NCBI RefSeq assembly: GCF_022206305.1
Contig: NZ_JAKOIW010000021.1
Coordinates: forward strand, 22,244 to 86,243
Origin: Gordonia sp. 'Campus'
GTDB taxonomy: Bacteria > Actinomycetota > Actinomycetes > Mycobacteriales > Mycobacteriaceae
Reading direction: 5' to 3'
DNA length: 64,000 nt
A program made the position numbers and the translations under genes. The notes below the pieces were generated by a model. It did not search any database. It worked only from the letters and a program-made list of their open reading frames with translations, and was not told the origin of the DNA. Shown in pieces: positions 9,233-17,108 of this stretch (within the stretch, counting starts at the first letter, position 1; every line of letters starts with the position of its first letter).

Positions 9233-10876
9233 ATGGCACATCCTCGCGCTGGTACCTTGGCCCTGCCCGAAGACCTGGTCGATGTGGACGCGTTGGTGCG
9301 TGCCTACTACGACAACGTCCCCGACCCGTCGGACCCGTTGCAGCAGGTCGTGTTCGGGACCTCCGGGCACCGAGGTTCGAGTTTCGACAACGCGTTCAAC
9401 GAGGCCCACATCCTCGCCACGACGCAGGCGATCGTCGACTACCGTCGCTCGGCCGGCATCTCCGGTCCGCTGTTCATCGGCTTCGACACGCACGCGTTGT
9501 CGGTCCCGGCATGGCGTACCGCGCTGGAGGTGCTCGCCGCCAACGAGATCACGGTCTTCACCGCGGAGAGCGATTCGTTCACGCCGACTCCTGCGGTCAG
9601 CCGCGCCATCCTGACGTTCAATCGCGACAACCCAGGGGTCTCGTCCGACGGCATCGTCGTGACGCCGTCGCACAATCCTCCGGGTGACGGCGGGTTCAAG
9701 TACAACCCGCCCACCGGCGGCCCCGCGGACACCGCGATCACCTCGGTCGTGGCCGCACGCGCCAACGAACTGCTCGCGCAGAAGCTCGACGGTGTCAAAC
9801 GCATCCCCTTCGAGCGGGCACGCGGCGGCGAGTACGTGCACGACTATTCGTTCCTGCTCAATTACATCGACGGACTCGGCGACGTCGTCGACATGACGGC
9901 GATCCGCGACGCCGGCATCCGGATCGGTGCCGACCCGCTCGGTGGTGCGTCGGTCGGTTACTGGGCGCTGGTCGGTCTGCGGTACAACCTCGACCACCTC
10001 ACCGTCGTCAACCCGACCGTCGATCCGACGTTCTCGTTCATGACGCTGGACACCGACGGCAAGATCCGGATGGACTGCTCGTCGGCCAATGCGATGGCAT
10101 CCCTCATCTCCGCCCGCGATGCCTACGACATCGCGACCGGCAACGACGCGGACTCCGACCGTCACGGCATCGTCACCCCCGACGCCGGCCTGATGAACCC
10201 CAATCACTATCTGGCCGTCGCGATCGACTACCTGTTCACCCATCGTCCGCAGTGGTCGGAGTCGGCGGCGGTCGGCAAGACACTCGTGTCGTCGTCGCTG
10301 ATCGACCGGGTGGTCGCGGGAATCGGGCGGCCGCTGCTCGAGGTCCCGGTCGGATTCAAATGGTTCGTCGACGGTCTGTTGAACGGCCGCGTCGCGTTCG
10401 GCGGCGAGGAGAGCGCCGGGGCGTCGTTCCTCACGTTCGACGGCAGCCCGTGGTCGACGGACAAGGACGGCATCATCATGGCGCTGCTCGCGTCGGAGAT
10501 CCTCGCCGTCACCGGCAAGACGCCGTCGCAGCGGTACGCCGAACTCGCCGAGGAGTACGGGTCGACGGCCTACGCAAGGATCGACGCACCGGCGTCCCGG
10601 GAGCAGAAGGCAGTGCTGTCCAAGCTGTCGTCGGACCAGGTGAAGGCGACCGAGCTCGCCGGCGAACCGATCTCCGCGATCATGACGTCGGCGCCAGGCA
10701 ACGGTGCGGCTATCGGCGGGCTGAAGGTGACCACCGAGAACGCGTGGTTCGCGGCGCGACCCTCGGGCACCGAGGACGTGTACAAGATCTACGCCGAATC
10801 CTTCAGGGGCGCAGAACATCTCGCGCAGGTGCAGAAGGAAGCACAGCAGGTCGTCGACGCGGCGCTGGAGAGCTGA
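9233..10876 (+). CDS. pgm: Alpha-D-glucose phosphate-specific phosphoglucomutase
   Basis: 547-aa phosphoglucomutase that interconverts glucose-1-phosphate and glucose-6-phosphate for glycogen, trehalose and cell-wall sugar supply. Visible motifs are [10 protein letters not shown] near residue 41, the phosphoserine loop TPSHNPP with Ser146, the Mg2+ loop DADSDRHG, the sugar-binding GGEESAG, and the phosphate-binding [16 protein letters not shown] near the C-terminus. The length is that of the bacterial Pgm family. The ATG at 9233 is 36 bp from the divergent hydrolase start. Confidence 0.96.
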   Translation: MAHPRAGTLALPEDLVDVDALVRAYYDNVPDPSDPLQQVVFGTSGHRGSSFDNAFNEAHILATTQAIVDYRRSAGISGPLFIGFDTHALSVPAWRTALEVLAANEITVFTAESDSFTPTPAVSRAILTFNRDNPGVSSDGIVVTPSHNPPGDGGFKYNPPTGGPADTAITSVVAARANELLAQKLDGVKRIPFERARGGEYVHDYSFLLNYIDGLGDVVDMTAIRDAGIRIGADPLGGASVGYWALVGLRYNLDHLTVVNPTVDPTFSFMTLDTDGKIRMDCSSANAMASLISARDAYDIATGNDADSDRHGIVTPDAGLMNPNHYLAVAIDYLFTHRPQWSESAAVGKTLVSSSLIDRVVAGIGRPLLEVPVGFKWFVDGLLNGRVAFGGEESAGASFLTFDGSPWSTDKDGIIMALLASEILAVTGKTPSQRYAELAEEYGSTAYARIDAPASREQKAVLSKLSSDQVKATELAGEPISAIMTSAPGNGAAIGGLKVTTENAWFAARPSGTEDVYKIYAESFRGAEHLAQVQKEAQQVVDAALES

Positions 10877-10944
10877 ACGCCACCCGGCGCCGAACGTCCG
10901 GGACCTCACGATGATCCCTCAGACAATTTTCAGTGCTGCGCGGA

Positions 10945-10956
10945 TATTGTCGGAAT
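10945..10956 (+). promoter_or_regulatory. Leaderless-type promoter of the DsbA-like gene
   Basis: TATTGT (10945-10950) is followed by 6 nt and then the GTG start at 10957, with no Shine-Dalgarno sequence between. That spacing would place the transcription start on the initiator codon. Confidence 0.5.
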
Positions 10957-11709
10957 GTGAGCAAGAAGCGTAAGCCGGGAGCCTCGGTGCCCCGCACCAC
11001 CAACTCGAAGTATCAGCCGAGCGCGCCGTCGAACACCATGACGTATGTGCTCGGCGGGGTCGCGATCCTGGTGATCGCGGGTCTCGTCATCGGTGGGATC
11101 TGGTGGAGCGGGCGTGACAAGGGCGAGGCCGACCAGTCGGCGCTCGCCTCGAGTTCGACGATGATCGTGGGCCCGGAGACGGCGCCCCTCATCGACGTGT
11201 TCGAGGACCCCATGTGTCCGGTGTGCAAGGTCTTCGAACAGCAGTCGGGTCCCGCCATCACCAAGGCGGTCACCGAGGGCAAGCTGCGGGTCCGCTACCA
11301 CACCCTGAACTTCCTGAACTCGCGGTCGGCGACCGGTGACTACAGTTCCCGTGCGTCGGGCGCCCTCACCTGCGTGGCGGGCGAGCAGAACACCGACCTG
11401 TTCATGCGGTTCCACAGCGCGCTGTTCACCGCCCAGCCCCCGGAGGACGGCACCGGCAACATCACCAGCCCCGAGCTGGCGCGGATGGCGACCGAGCAGG
11501 GTGCGACCCCGGCCACCGCCACGTGCATCACCGACAACGCGAAGGTCGCGCAGGCCGAGGCAAACGCCAAGAAGTCGACCGACGAACTGTCGAACGCCAC
11601 CGGCGGTCAGGTCGGCACCCCGACCGTGCTGCACGACGGCAAGCCCGTCAACGGCGTCCTCGAGGGCAACGCCTGGCTCGACAGCATCCTGGGCGGCAAC
11701 AACTCCTGA
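10957..11709 (+). CDS. Membrane-anchored DsbA-family thiol-disulfide oxidoreductase
   Basis: 250-aa protein with a basic cytoplasmic N-terminus, one TM helix at about residues 28-50 (YVLGGVAILVIAGLVIGGIW) and an extracellular thioredoxin-fold domain. The active site is CPVC in EDPMCPVCKVF, and the cis-proline region is VGTPTVL near the C-terminus. It probably forms or isomerises disulfides in exported proteins, like mycobacterial membrane DsbA-like proteins. The GTG at 10957 is chosen because a -10 hexamer lies 6 nt before it. The gene stands alone just before tRNA-Ala. Confidence 0.9.
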   Translation: MSKKRKPGASVPRTTNSKYQPSAPSNTMTYVLGGVAILVIAGLVIGGIWWSGRDKGEADQSALASSSTMIVGPETAPLIDVFEDPMCPVCKVFEQQSGPAITKAVTEGKLRVRYHTLNFLNSRSATGDYSSRASGALTCVAGEQNTDLFMRFHSALFTAQPPEDGTGNITSPELARMATEQGATPATATCITDNAKVAQAEANAKKSTDELSNATGGQVGTPTVLHDGKPVNGVLEGNAWLDSILGGNNS

Positions 11710-11823
11710 GTCGTGGGACGCCGACCCGACACCGGTCGGGTCGGCGTCCTGGCGATTTGGCTGGTATCGCCGAGATGGTGTAACTTCGCCAGTGCCCTTG
11801 AACAGGGCGGAACAACAAAATTC

Positions 11824-11896
11824 GGGGCTATGGCGCAGCTGGTAGCGCACCACACTGGCAGTGTGGGGGTCAGGGGTTCGAGTCCCCTTAGCTCCA
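11824..11896 (+). tRNA. tRNA-Ala (GGC)
   Basis: 73-nt cloverleaf. The acceptor stem GGGGCTA pairs with TAGCTCC (one G-T pair), with discriminator A. The D stem is GCGC/GCGC, the anticodon stem CCACA/TGTGG with loop CTGGCAG (anticodon GGC), and the T arm AGGGG-TTCGAGT-CCCCT. CCA is not encoded. The 3' end borders a recombinase remnant and the defence island, so this is the likely left boundary of an insertion. Confidence 0.97.
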
Positions 11897-12326
11897 CTCC
11901 GCGTACAAGGCTCGAACTCTTGCCCGAAGAATCACTGGGCTGAGTTCGGGCCTTGTCGGCGTTCCGAGCCCAGTTGAGCGCGTCGGCGTTGATCTCGGGG
12001 TCGAGCAGCATCTCGAAGGGCCGGTTCTTTTCGACGCGCAGGTTGTCGTCCTCCTCGATGCAGACCTTGGTGAATAAGGCTTGGTTGCACAGGCGCCGGT
12101 TGGCGTCGTCGCACCGGGCGTAGATGTCGGCGCAGTTCTCCAACAGAGTGAGCGCCTCCTTCAGGTGCGCGCGGGCGTCGGCGTAGTGGGCTTGCAGCAG
12201 TCGTTCTTGTTCGTGTTTAAGCCGGTCGCGGCGGGTGGTGAGGCGGGCGAGTTCGTCGGTCTCGGCGGCCACGAGCTGGTCGAACTCGTGGTGCAGCATC
12301 CCGGCGAGGGCTTCGCGGTGAGCCAT
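11897..12326 (-). pseudogene. C-terminal remnant of a large serine recombinase
   Basis: The minus-strand frame encodes about 140 residues (ALAGMLHHEFDQL, LTTRRDRLKHEQERLLQAHY, NCADIYARCDDANRRLC, FEMLLDPEINADALNWA). I recognise these as the coiled-coil and C-terminal end of actinobacterial large serine recombinases. The catalytic resolvase domain and zinc ribbon are missing: upstream of 12326 the similarity stops. The frame has no stop of its own and runs into the antisense of tRNA-Ala, so the 3' end is also lost. I call it a relic of the integrase that brought in or once neighboured the island. Confidence 0.75.
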
Positions 12327-12886
12327 CAGCCTCGGTCTTAGCCGAGGTCATCGCCTGCTCCGCAGCCTTGATGTGCGACCTGAGCCGCGCCAAAGAGTCC
12401 TCGATGAACTCCTCTTCGCCGTGGCGATGAGTCGGCAAGCAGAACGCAGGATCGCGCAGTATGCCGCACTAATGTCGCTGCACTACGTGCCTGGTCAGTG
12501 TTCGGCGCAGTGATCGCCGGCGTGGAGAAGCTAATCGAGGACTACTAAGGTGCACGACCCTGGCTGACCGTCACGGACAGGAACTGCCTGTCCGCGAGTG
12601 CATCCGCCGATAGCCGCGCCTTCCGGCAGACCTGACGCCTGCCCGTCGCCTCCCGCCCGGCCGACAATCCGAGCTCGTCTCTGGCCCCCTCTTCACGTTG
12701 ACACGCCTCTTGCAGGTCGAAGTCACAGCGTGCCCTCGCGGGTGTCCGCGACAACAAAGCGAGGGGCCGCCCGTTCGCGCTGGGTGTCTCTGGGAGTCCG
12801 CATGGAAGAAGCGAGGTCGTCGCCATTCGACGGTAGAATCGGGGCTAGGGTCCGGGTTCCCGTCGATCCTTAGCGACGACACGATC
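12327..12886. other. Remnant-rich stretch without an intact gene
   Basis: About 560 bp with no convincing complete gene. A short minus-strand segment (about 12330-12438, start MPTHRHGEEEFIEDSLARL) and a plus-strand tail ending at 12548 (GAVIAGVEKLIEDY then stop) look like gene fragments of unknown origin. TAGAAT at 12834-12839 is a possible -10 for the downstream TIR-like gene. Other open frames here look like random GC-rich translations. Confidence 0.4.
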
Positions 12887-12899
12887 GAGGAGCCCGACG

Positions 12900-13415
12900 A
12901 TGAGCTACCGCAACAAGACCTATGTAGCCTTCGCCAGCGAAGACATCCACAACTACCGACTCATGACGGCCTGGCGAGCGAACAAGAACATCGAATTCGA
13001 CTTCACCAACGCACACGACATCTACGAGGCGCGTGACACGAGCACGCCTGAGACGATCAAGCGGCGACTGCGGGAGCGTCTGAACAACACGAAGCAGGTC
13101 GTTCTGCTTGGCAGTCCTGCCGCCCGACGCAAGGGAGGCGACGGCTCCTCGTTCCTCGCCTAGGTCGGAGCGATCATTTCCCTTGGCCTTCCTGTTGTTG
13201 TCGCCAATCTTGACGGAGCCCGTCGAGGCAAGAGCAGCACCAACATTCCTGCCCCCTTCGCTGACAAGGACTACTTCACGATGTCCGTGTCGTTCGGGCC
13301 GACGATCATCAAGTACGCACTGGACCACTACGTTCCTGACTTCAATAGCTCAGACAAGACCGGCCCACACAGTTACAACGAGTCCGTGTACGAGAGCCTG
13401 GGGCTGAATAAGTAG
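12900..13415 (+). pseudogene. TIR-like (DUF1863/ThsB-type) protein interrupted by an in-frame TAG
   Basis: The reading frame runs from ATG 12900, with GAGGAG 7 nt upstream, to TAG 13413-13415. It would encode 171 residues, but codon 88 (13161-13163) is TAG. Before it: KTYVAFASEDIHNYRL, RRRLRERLNNTKQVVLLGS-like text of the MTH538 TIR-like/ThsB family. After it, in the same frame, VGAIISLGLPVVVANLDG and SFGPTIIKYALDHY continue the family sequence. ThsB proteins sense infection and make an NAD-derived signal. From memory of Bacillus ThsB, the residue lost here is at or next to the catalytic Glu of the YE(I/V) motif; TAC GAG becoming TAG by a 3-nt deletion would explain it. Probably inactive. Confidence 0.75.
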
Positions 13416-14254
13416 TGCGCCACAAGCGGTCACTACGACGGTACGCGGGAAGATTTGCCCGTCGCTTCTTGGAAGCCCTGGGTGCGTTGGCTGTTGTGAG
13501 CGGCGCCCTCGCGCTATTCGCACCCAATCTTCTGAAAGGTCAGTGGTGGCTTCTAGCCGTCGCGGGAGCACTAGCCGTGGGGTGGGCGCTGTTCTCCCTG
13601 CGACAAAAGGACCCCGAGCAGAGATTTCCCTCAGAGAGCATCAGCATCCGCTTGATCGAGGGCGACCTGTTCGAGCAGAGGGCGTCAGCCCTCGTCGGGA
13701 TGACGACCACGTTCGACACAGAGCCAGGCATCATCGAAAACGGCAGCGTTCAAGGCAATCTGCTTCACAGGATCTACGGTGGATCACAGACGCGACTTGA
13801 TGCCGAACTCGCAACCGCGCTGACAGGTATCGGGCCAGTGGGCACGATCACGAAGCCCGGCAAGGAAGACGTCTATCCAGTCGGGACCGTTGCCGTCCTC
13901 AACGGAGAGGGCACGACCCGCTACTACTGCGTCGCCTACACCTGCATGGACGAACACAACCGCGCTCAGGGCACGATCCGAGGCATCCTGGACAGCCTCG
14001 ACAGCGTGTGGGATGCCGTTGATCGCAACGGCAACGGTGAGGCGATCTGCGTGCCGCTGCTCGGCCAGGGGCAGTCCCGTATCCCTGAGCTGACGGCCGA
14101 GGTCGCCGTCAGGCTCATCGCGTTCTCGTTCCTCCTCCGCGCCCGGCGCGTACGGTTCTCGAAGGAGTTGCGCATCGTCGTGCATCCGAACGAGATCGGC
14201 AAGATCGACCGCGCCGAGTTCCAAGCGTTCCTGCGATCCTTGGTCGCCGGATGA
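13415..14254 (+). CDS. Two-TM macro-domain protein (ThsA-macro type, type II Thoeris-like effector)
   Basis: 279-aa protein with a basic N-terminus, two adjacent TM helices at about residues 18-37 and 43-62, then a macro-type domain from about residue 75 to the end (ISIRLIEGDLFEQRASALVGMTTTF...). This is the architecture of the macro-domain ThsA effector of type II Thoeris, where the macro domain binds the ADP-ribose-type signal made by the TIR protein and the membrane part kills the cell. The GTG at 13415 overlaps the TIR gene's stop (TAGTG) and the stop overlaps the next gene (ATGA), so the three are one operon. The gene is intact although both neighbours are broken. Confidence 0.8.
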   Translation: MRHKRSLRRYAGRFARRFLEALGALAVVSGALALFAPNLLKGQWWLLAVAGALAVGWALFSLRQKDPEQRFPSESISIRLIEGDLFEQRASALVGMTTTFDTEPGIIENGSVQGNLLHRIYGGSQTRLDAELATALTGIGPVGTITKPGKEDVYPVGTVAVLNGEGTTRYYCVAYTCMDEHNRAQGTIRGILDSLDSVWDAVDRNGNGEAICVPLLGQGQSRIPELTAEVAVRLIAFSFLLRARRVRFSKELRIVVHPNEIGKIDRAEFQAFLRSLVAG

Positions 14255-14726
14255 ACGAGAACGAGAGCAGCCTCGACATCCCCGAACAGGAGCCGTGCGC
14301 ATTCTGCGACTACCTCAATGGGGTGCGTCCATTTACGGTCCTCTATCGCGACGATCTGATCGCTGTGCTCGTCACAAGAGAACAACGCGGCATCGACACC
14401 TGCTCGTGTTGCCGGTGCGGCATTACCCGACCCTGTTGGAATCCGAGCCCAGCGAGCGTCATTCGATGATGGACACCCTCGCGTGGGACGCCGCAGCGAT
14501 CGACGCTACGTTCGAGCGCCCGGGAATCGCGGTTTGGCAGAACAACGGCACCGCAGCGCACCAAGCCATCCCACACCTCCACTTTCACATAGCCGGCACT
14601 CTGACCGGAGGAGGCACCGACTTCGGCGACGTTCCCGAACTCACCGTGGAGCAGACCGATCAGATAGCCGCACGAATTCTGGCGGCAATCCGCTTCGCCC
14701 CCGATCTCGGATCAACACCCCACTAG
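14251..14726 (+). pseudogene. HIT-family nucleotide hydrolase/transferase, frameshifted
   Basis: Starts with ATG 14251, overlapping the macro gene by 4 bp. The first frame gives PCAFCDYLNGVRPFTVLYRDD and TREQRGI. At about 14390-14400 the similarity moves to another frame (HLLVLPVRHYPTLLESEPSER) and continues to the histidine triad HLHFHIAGTL and a stop at 14726. One lost nucleotide explains the shift. Intact, it would be about 158 aa. HIT proteins hydrolyse or transfer nucleoside monophosphates, so a role in degrading or editing the immune signal is conceivable, but this is speculation. A sequencing error at a single base is the main alternative. Confidence 0.72.
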
Positions 14727-14924
14727 TCTCGTTCCAGGAGTAGCGCGGCCATCCACCCCCATGTCACACCCCAAGGTGATGACCCTGCGCGTTGTTGTCA
14801 CTCGCCCACCTGTCTACCGAAGGCGCTGGTGCGGTGGCGGTCTCGATGTGCGTGTTGACATTGCCTCCGTATACTCCAATACCGGGTCGCAAGGGCCACC
14901 GCGCCCTGCCGGTTCGGGCCGCAC

Positions 14925-15323
14925 CCGCAAAACGCCACGACGTATCGCCGGAATTGATCCCGTCAGCGGACGGACCGATGAGCGGCGGCATGCGGCAAGC
15001 TCTCGATGGGCAGCGGCAGCTGATCGAGGCCCGTGTTGACGCGGTACTCGATACCGCCCGCGATGCCGGAGCGGCCTGGACGGGGCCCACTCAGTGAGCC
15101 GCCGCGCGACCCGCGCAAGACAGTGGCGTGACGAAGCCACGCCGACACCATCGCCGTCTACCGCGACCGGTGCAGCATCGCCGACGACACACCCCTTAGC
15201 CCCGCGCCGGAGAAGATCGACCGTGCCAGGGCTGAGGCCGCACTCCGGCAGCTCGCCGGCCAGCCCGAGCCACGCCGACAGCAACGACCACCCGCCCCGA
15301 CCCGGCAAGGGCCGAGCCTGTGA
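14925..15323 (+). pseudogene. C-terminal remnant of a MobF/TraA-type conjugative relaxase
   Basis: Two frames carry pieces in order. The first (to 15097) gives SPELIPSADGPMSGG, RQALDGQRQLIEARVDAVLD and GAAWTGP. The second (15138-15323) gives ADTIAVYRDRCSIADDTPL, SPAPEKIDRARAEAALRQLA and a stop at 15321-15323. The pattern of an IEAR helix, then AW, then TIAVYRDR...I is what I recognise at the end of actinobacterial TraA/TrwC relaxases. The nuclease and helicase domains are absent and at least one frameshift lies between 15097 and 15138. It marks the island as derived from a conjugative element. Confidence 0.65.
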
Positions 15324-15674
15324 GAACACGCGGGCTGACGGCGGCTACGGCTGGTGCATTTCCGTATACCGGAGCGGGCGTGTCGTCCCGGAACTGGGTA
15401 GCAATCGTGGTACGCATGAAGGTGACGACGTGTCCGCGTCGCCGTATCGGCGTCCCTTCCCAACGCCATCACGTTGAAGGACGCCCCTCATGCCCAGGAG
15501 TTTCAGCACTCTCACTCTCGGTACCTCGCACGCTAGCGGCAGCTCCCGAGGTCGCAGCGGAGACACGCCGAGTGACCGCACGGATAGGGGCATAGCGATC
15601 ACACGGGGCTGTCGATACCAGCTCGTAGCGTGTCACCCGAACGCGTTGGGCGCACGAGCAGGCGGGGATGCTCT
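15324..15674. other. Unassigned stretch between relaxase remnant and cyclase
   Basis: 351 bp in which I recognise no gene, RNA or repeat. Short open frames on both strands lack recognisable sequence and good ribosome-binding sites. It presumably contains the promoter of the cyclase operon. GGGGA at 15664-15668 is the ribosome-binding site for the GTG at 15675. Confidence 0.4.
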
Positions 15675-16484
15675 GTGAGTGGCTACAGCAGGGCCCAGTT
15701 CGGCGCCACGGTGCGCAACGGCTTCTCGAACCGTCGCGACCGCGCCAACATCATCGAGCACGTCGCGCTCACAGCAAGCTCGGCGCTGGAAACCAAATCC
15801 CTCGGGCACCCGGACTTCGAGGACCTCCTGGTCGGCGCCAAGCGGACCGCCCCGATGGTCGCCGCCTTTCTTGACCTGACGAACTTCACCGGGCGCACAT
15901 TCTGGGATGACCAGGAGGAGGCTGCCGACCTCGCCGACGCCGTGCTCTCCGGCTTCATCGAAATCGTCAGCAACTTCGGCGGTCACCCTCTCGGGCTGCG
16001 CGGCGACGGACTATTTGTCGGGTTCAGCCCCGGCGACCCAGCCTTCACCGCCACCATGGCGCTGAGCGCTTGCGCCTTCGCCCTCGATGCGGTCGAGCAG
16101 GAGGTCAACCCCTGGCTGGAACGACGCGGCATGGCCCGAGTGCAGGCCCGCGCGGGCCTCGACTTTGGAAGCATCACCTTCATCCGGACCGGCAACAGGT
16201 ACAGCAATGAGATCAACCCGATCGGCTTCGCCGCCAACTTCGCCGCGAAGTGCGAGAAGGTGGCTGACTCCTGGGAGATCGTCGTTGGCGAAGGTCTCGC
16301 CGACCTCCTGCCGGACTACCGCTACTTCTCCGAGCACGAGCGGTCACCCAAGCGCTACACGCGCGATTACCAGACCGAGTCCTACAAGTTCTTCCACTAC
16401 CGCTGGCGCAACACCCTGCCGCACCTGCCCGGCGTGATCGAGACTCTCGGCGGCATCCCCACCTCGCAGATCCATAGCCGCTAG
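15675..16484 (+). CDS. pycC: Pycsar-like pyrimidine nucleotide cyclase (class III cyclase domain)
   Basis: 269-aa protein with a class III nucleotide-cyclase domain. Both metal-binding aspartates are present: Asp67 in FLDLTNFTGR and Asp111 in LRGDGLFVGF. The segment INPIGFAANFAAKCEKVA (about residues 180-197) matches the GxxxNxAAK region of the fold. The close partnership with a PycTM-like effector makes a Pycsar cyclase, producing cUMP or cCMP on phage infection, the best reading; the base cannot be decided by eye. The GTG at 15675 has GGGGA upstream. First gene of a three-gene operon. Confidence 0.8.
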   Translation: MSGYSRAQFGATVRNGFSNRRDRANIIEHVALTASSALETKSLGHPDFEDLLVGAKRTAPMVAAFLDLTNFTGRTFWDDQEEAADLADAVLSGFIEIVSNFGGHPLGLRGDGLFVGFSPGDPAFTATMALSACAFALDAVEQEVNPWLERRGMARVQARAGLDFGSITFIRTGNRYSNEINPIGFAANFAAKCEKVADSWEIVVGEGLADLLPDYRYFSEHERSPKRYTRDYQTESYKFFHYRWRNTLPHLPGVIETLGGIPTSQIHSR

Positions 16485-16493
16485 GAGATCGAC

Positions 16494-17108
16494 ATGTCCA
16501 TGCCCGCCCTGCTCAGCCACTTCGGCATCAACACCGCCCGGTTCGTCACCCAGACCGGCGAGATCGTCTTCGACGGCGTCACGAAAACTGTCAACGGCTT
16601 CACCCACGCCACCCTCGGAGTTGTCACCCCAGTCGCGAAGCACACCTTCCACGGCGGCGAGGACGAGCCCGACGACATCCCCGCTGGGCCCGCCGTGTGG
16701 TGGGATGACGAGACGCAGCTCGCCCGCCATATCGAGGCTATGGAGACCTCATTCCCGGACTTCGTGTACGTGGCACCCGACGATGACTCCGGCCCGTGTT
16801 GGGGCGGCACGATTGACACCCGTCGTGGCAAGTTCGACGTAGGCATCTTCCCGCGCCGCGACCAGGCGCTGCCTCGCGTTGTCGTCTTCAACCGCCGCCT
16901 CGGTGCGCAGGCGGGCCGCAAGTGGCAAGACTCGCCCCACCTGTACCTCAACGGGAACCTGTGTATCGCTGACCGCAACGACTGGAAGCCCGCCGAGCAT
17001 ACCGTCGCGACCGTCGCGGCGTGGGCTGCGCACTGGCTGGCCGCGTACACCGAGTGGCGGATGAGCCGGCGTTGGCCCGTCGAGGGGGTGCATACCGTTG
17101 CTTCCTAG
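16494..17108 (+). CDS. E2-like (ubiquitin-conjugating-fold) protein in the Pycsar-like operon
   Basis: 204 aa. The C-terminal half has the pattern I associate with the E2-like proteins of CBASS: a beta-strand region (FDVGIFPRR, PRVVVFNRR), then SPHLYLNGNLCIAD with His149 and candidate catalytic Cys157, then W164 and a helix ending in AAWAAHWLAAYTEW before WPVEG. The N-terminal 60 residues look like a separate, poorly defined region. No E1-like or JAB peptidase gene is nearby. AGGAG sits 6 nt before the ATG, 9 bp after the cyclase stop. It may conjugate or prime the cyclase, by analogy with E2-only CBASS. The function is inferred and the fold unverified. Confidence 0.62.
   Translation: MSMPALLSHFGINTARFVTQTGEIVFDGVTKTVNGFTHATLGVVTPVAKHTFHGGEDEPDDIPAGPAVWWDDETQLARHIEAMETSFPDFVYVAPDDDSGPCWGGTIDTRRGKFDVGIFPRRDQALPRVVVFNRRLGAQAGRKWQDSPHLYLNGNLCIADRNDWKPAEHTVATVAAWAAHWLAAYTEWRMSRRWPVEGVHTVAS

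Noticed and set aside
8477..10909. 810-codon minus-strand open frame covering pgm
   Set aside because: Only the part from 9196 down matches a protein family. The rest is antisense to pgm, whose motifs are all intact.
11607..11896. Continuation of the recombinase frame through tRNA-Ala (text RGLEPLTPTLP)
   Set aside because: This is the well-known translation of antisense tRNA and continues antisense into the DsbA-like gene; not coding.
13161..13163. Programmed amber readthrough or recoding (pyrrolysine-like) of the TIR gene
   Set aside because: No recoding machinery or stem-loop is seen, and the neighbouring HIT gene is also broken, so decay is the simpler reading.
14727..15674. Several plus- and minus-strand open frames of 60-170 codons
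   Set aside because: Apart from the relaxase pieces they carry no recognisable sequence, lack ribosome-binding sites and overlap each other on both strands.
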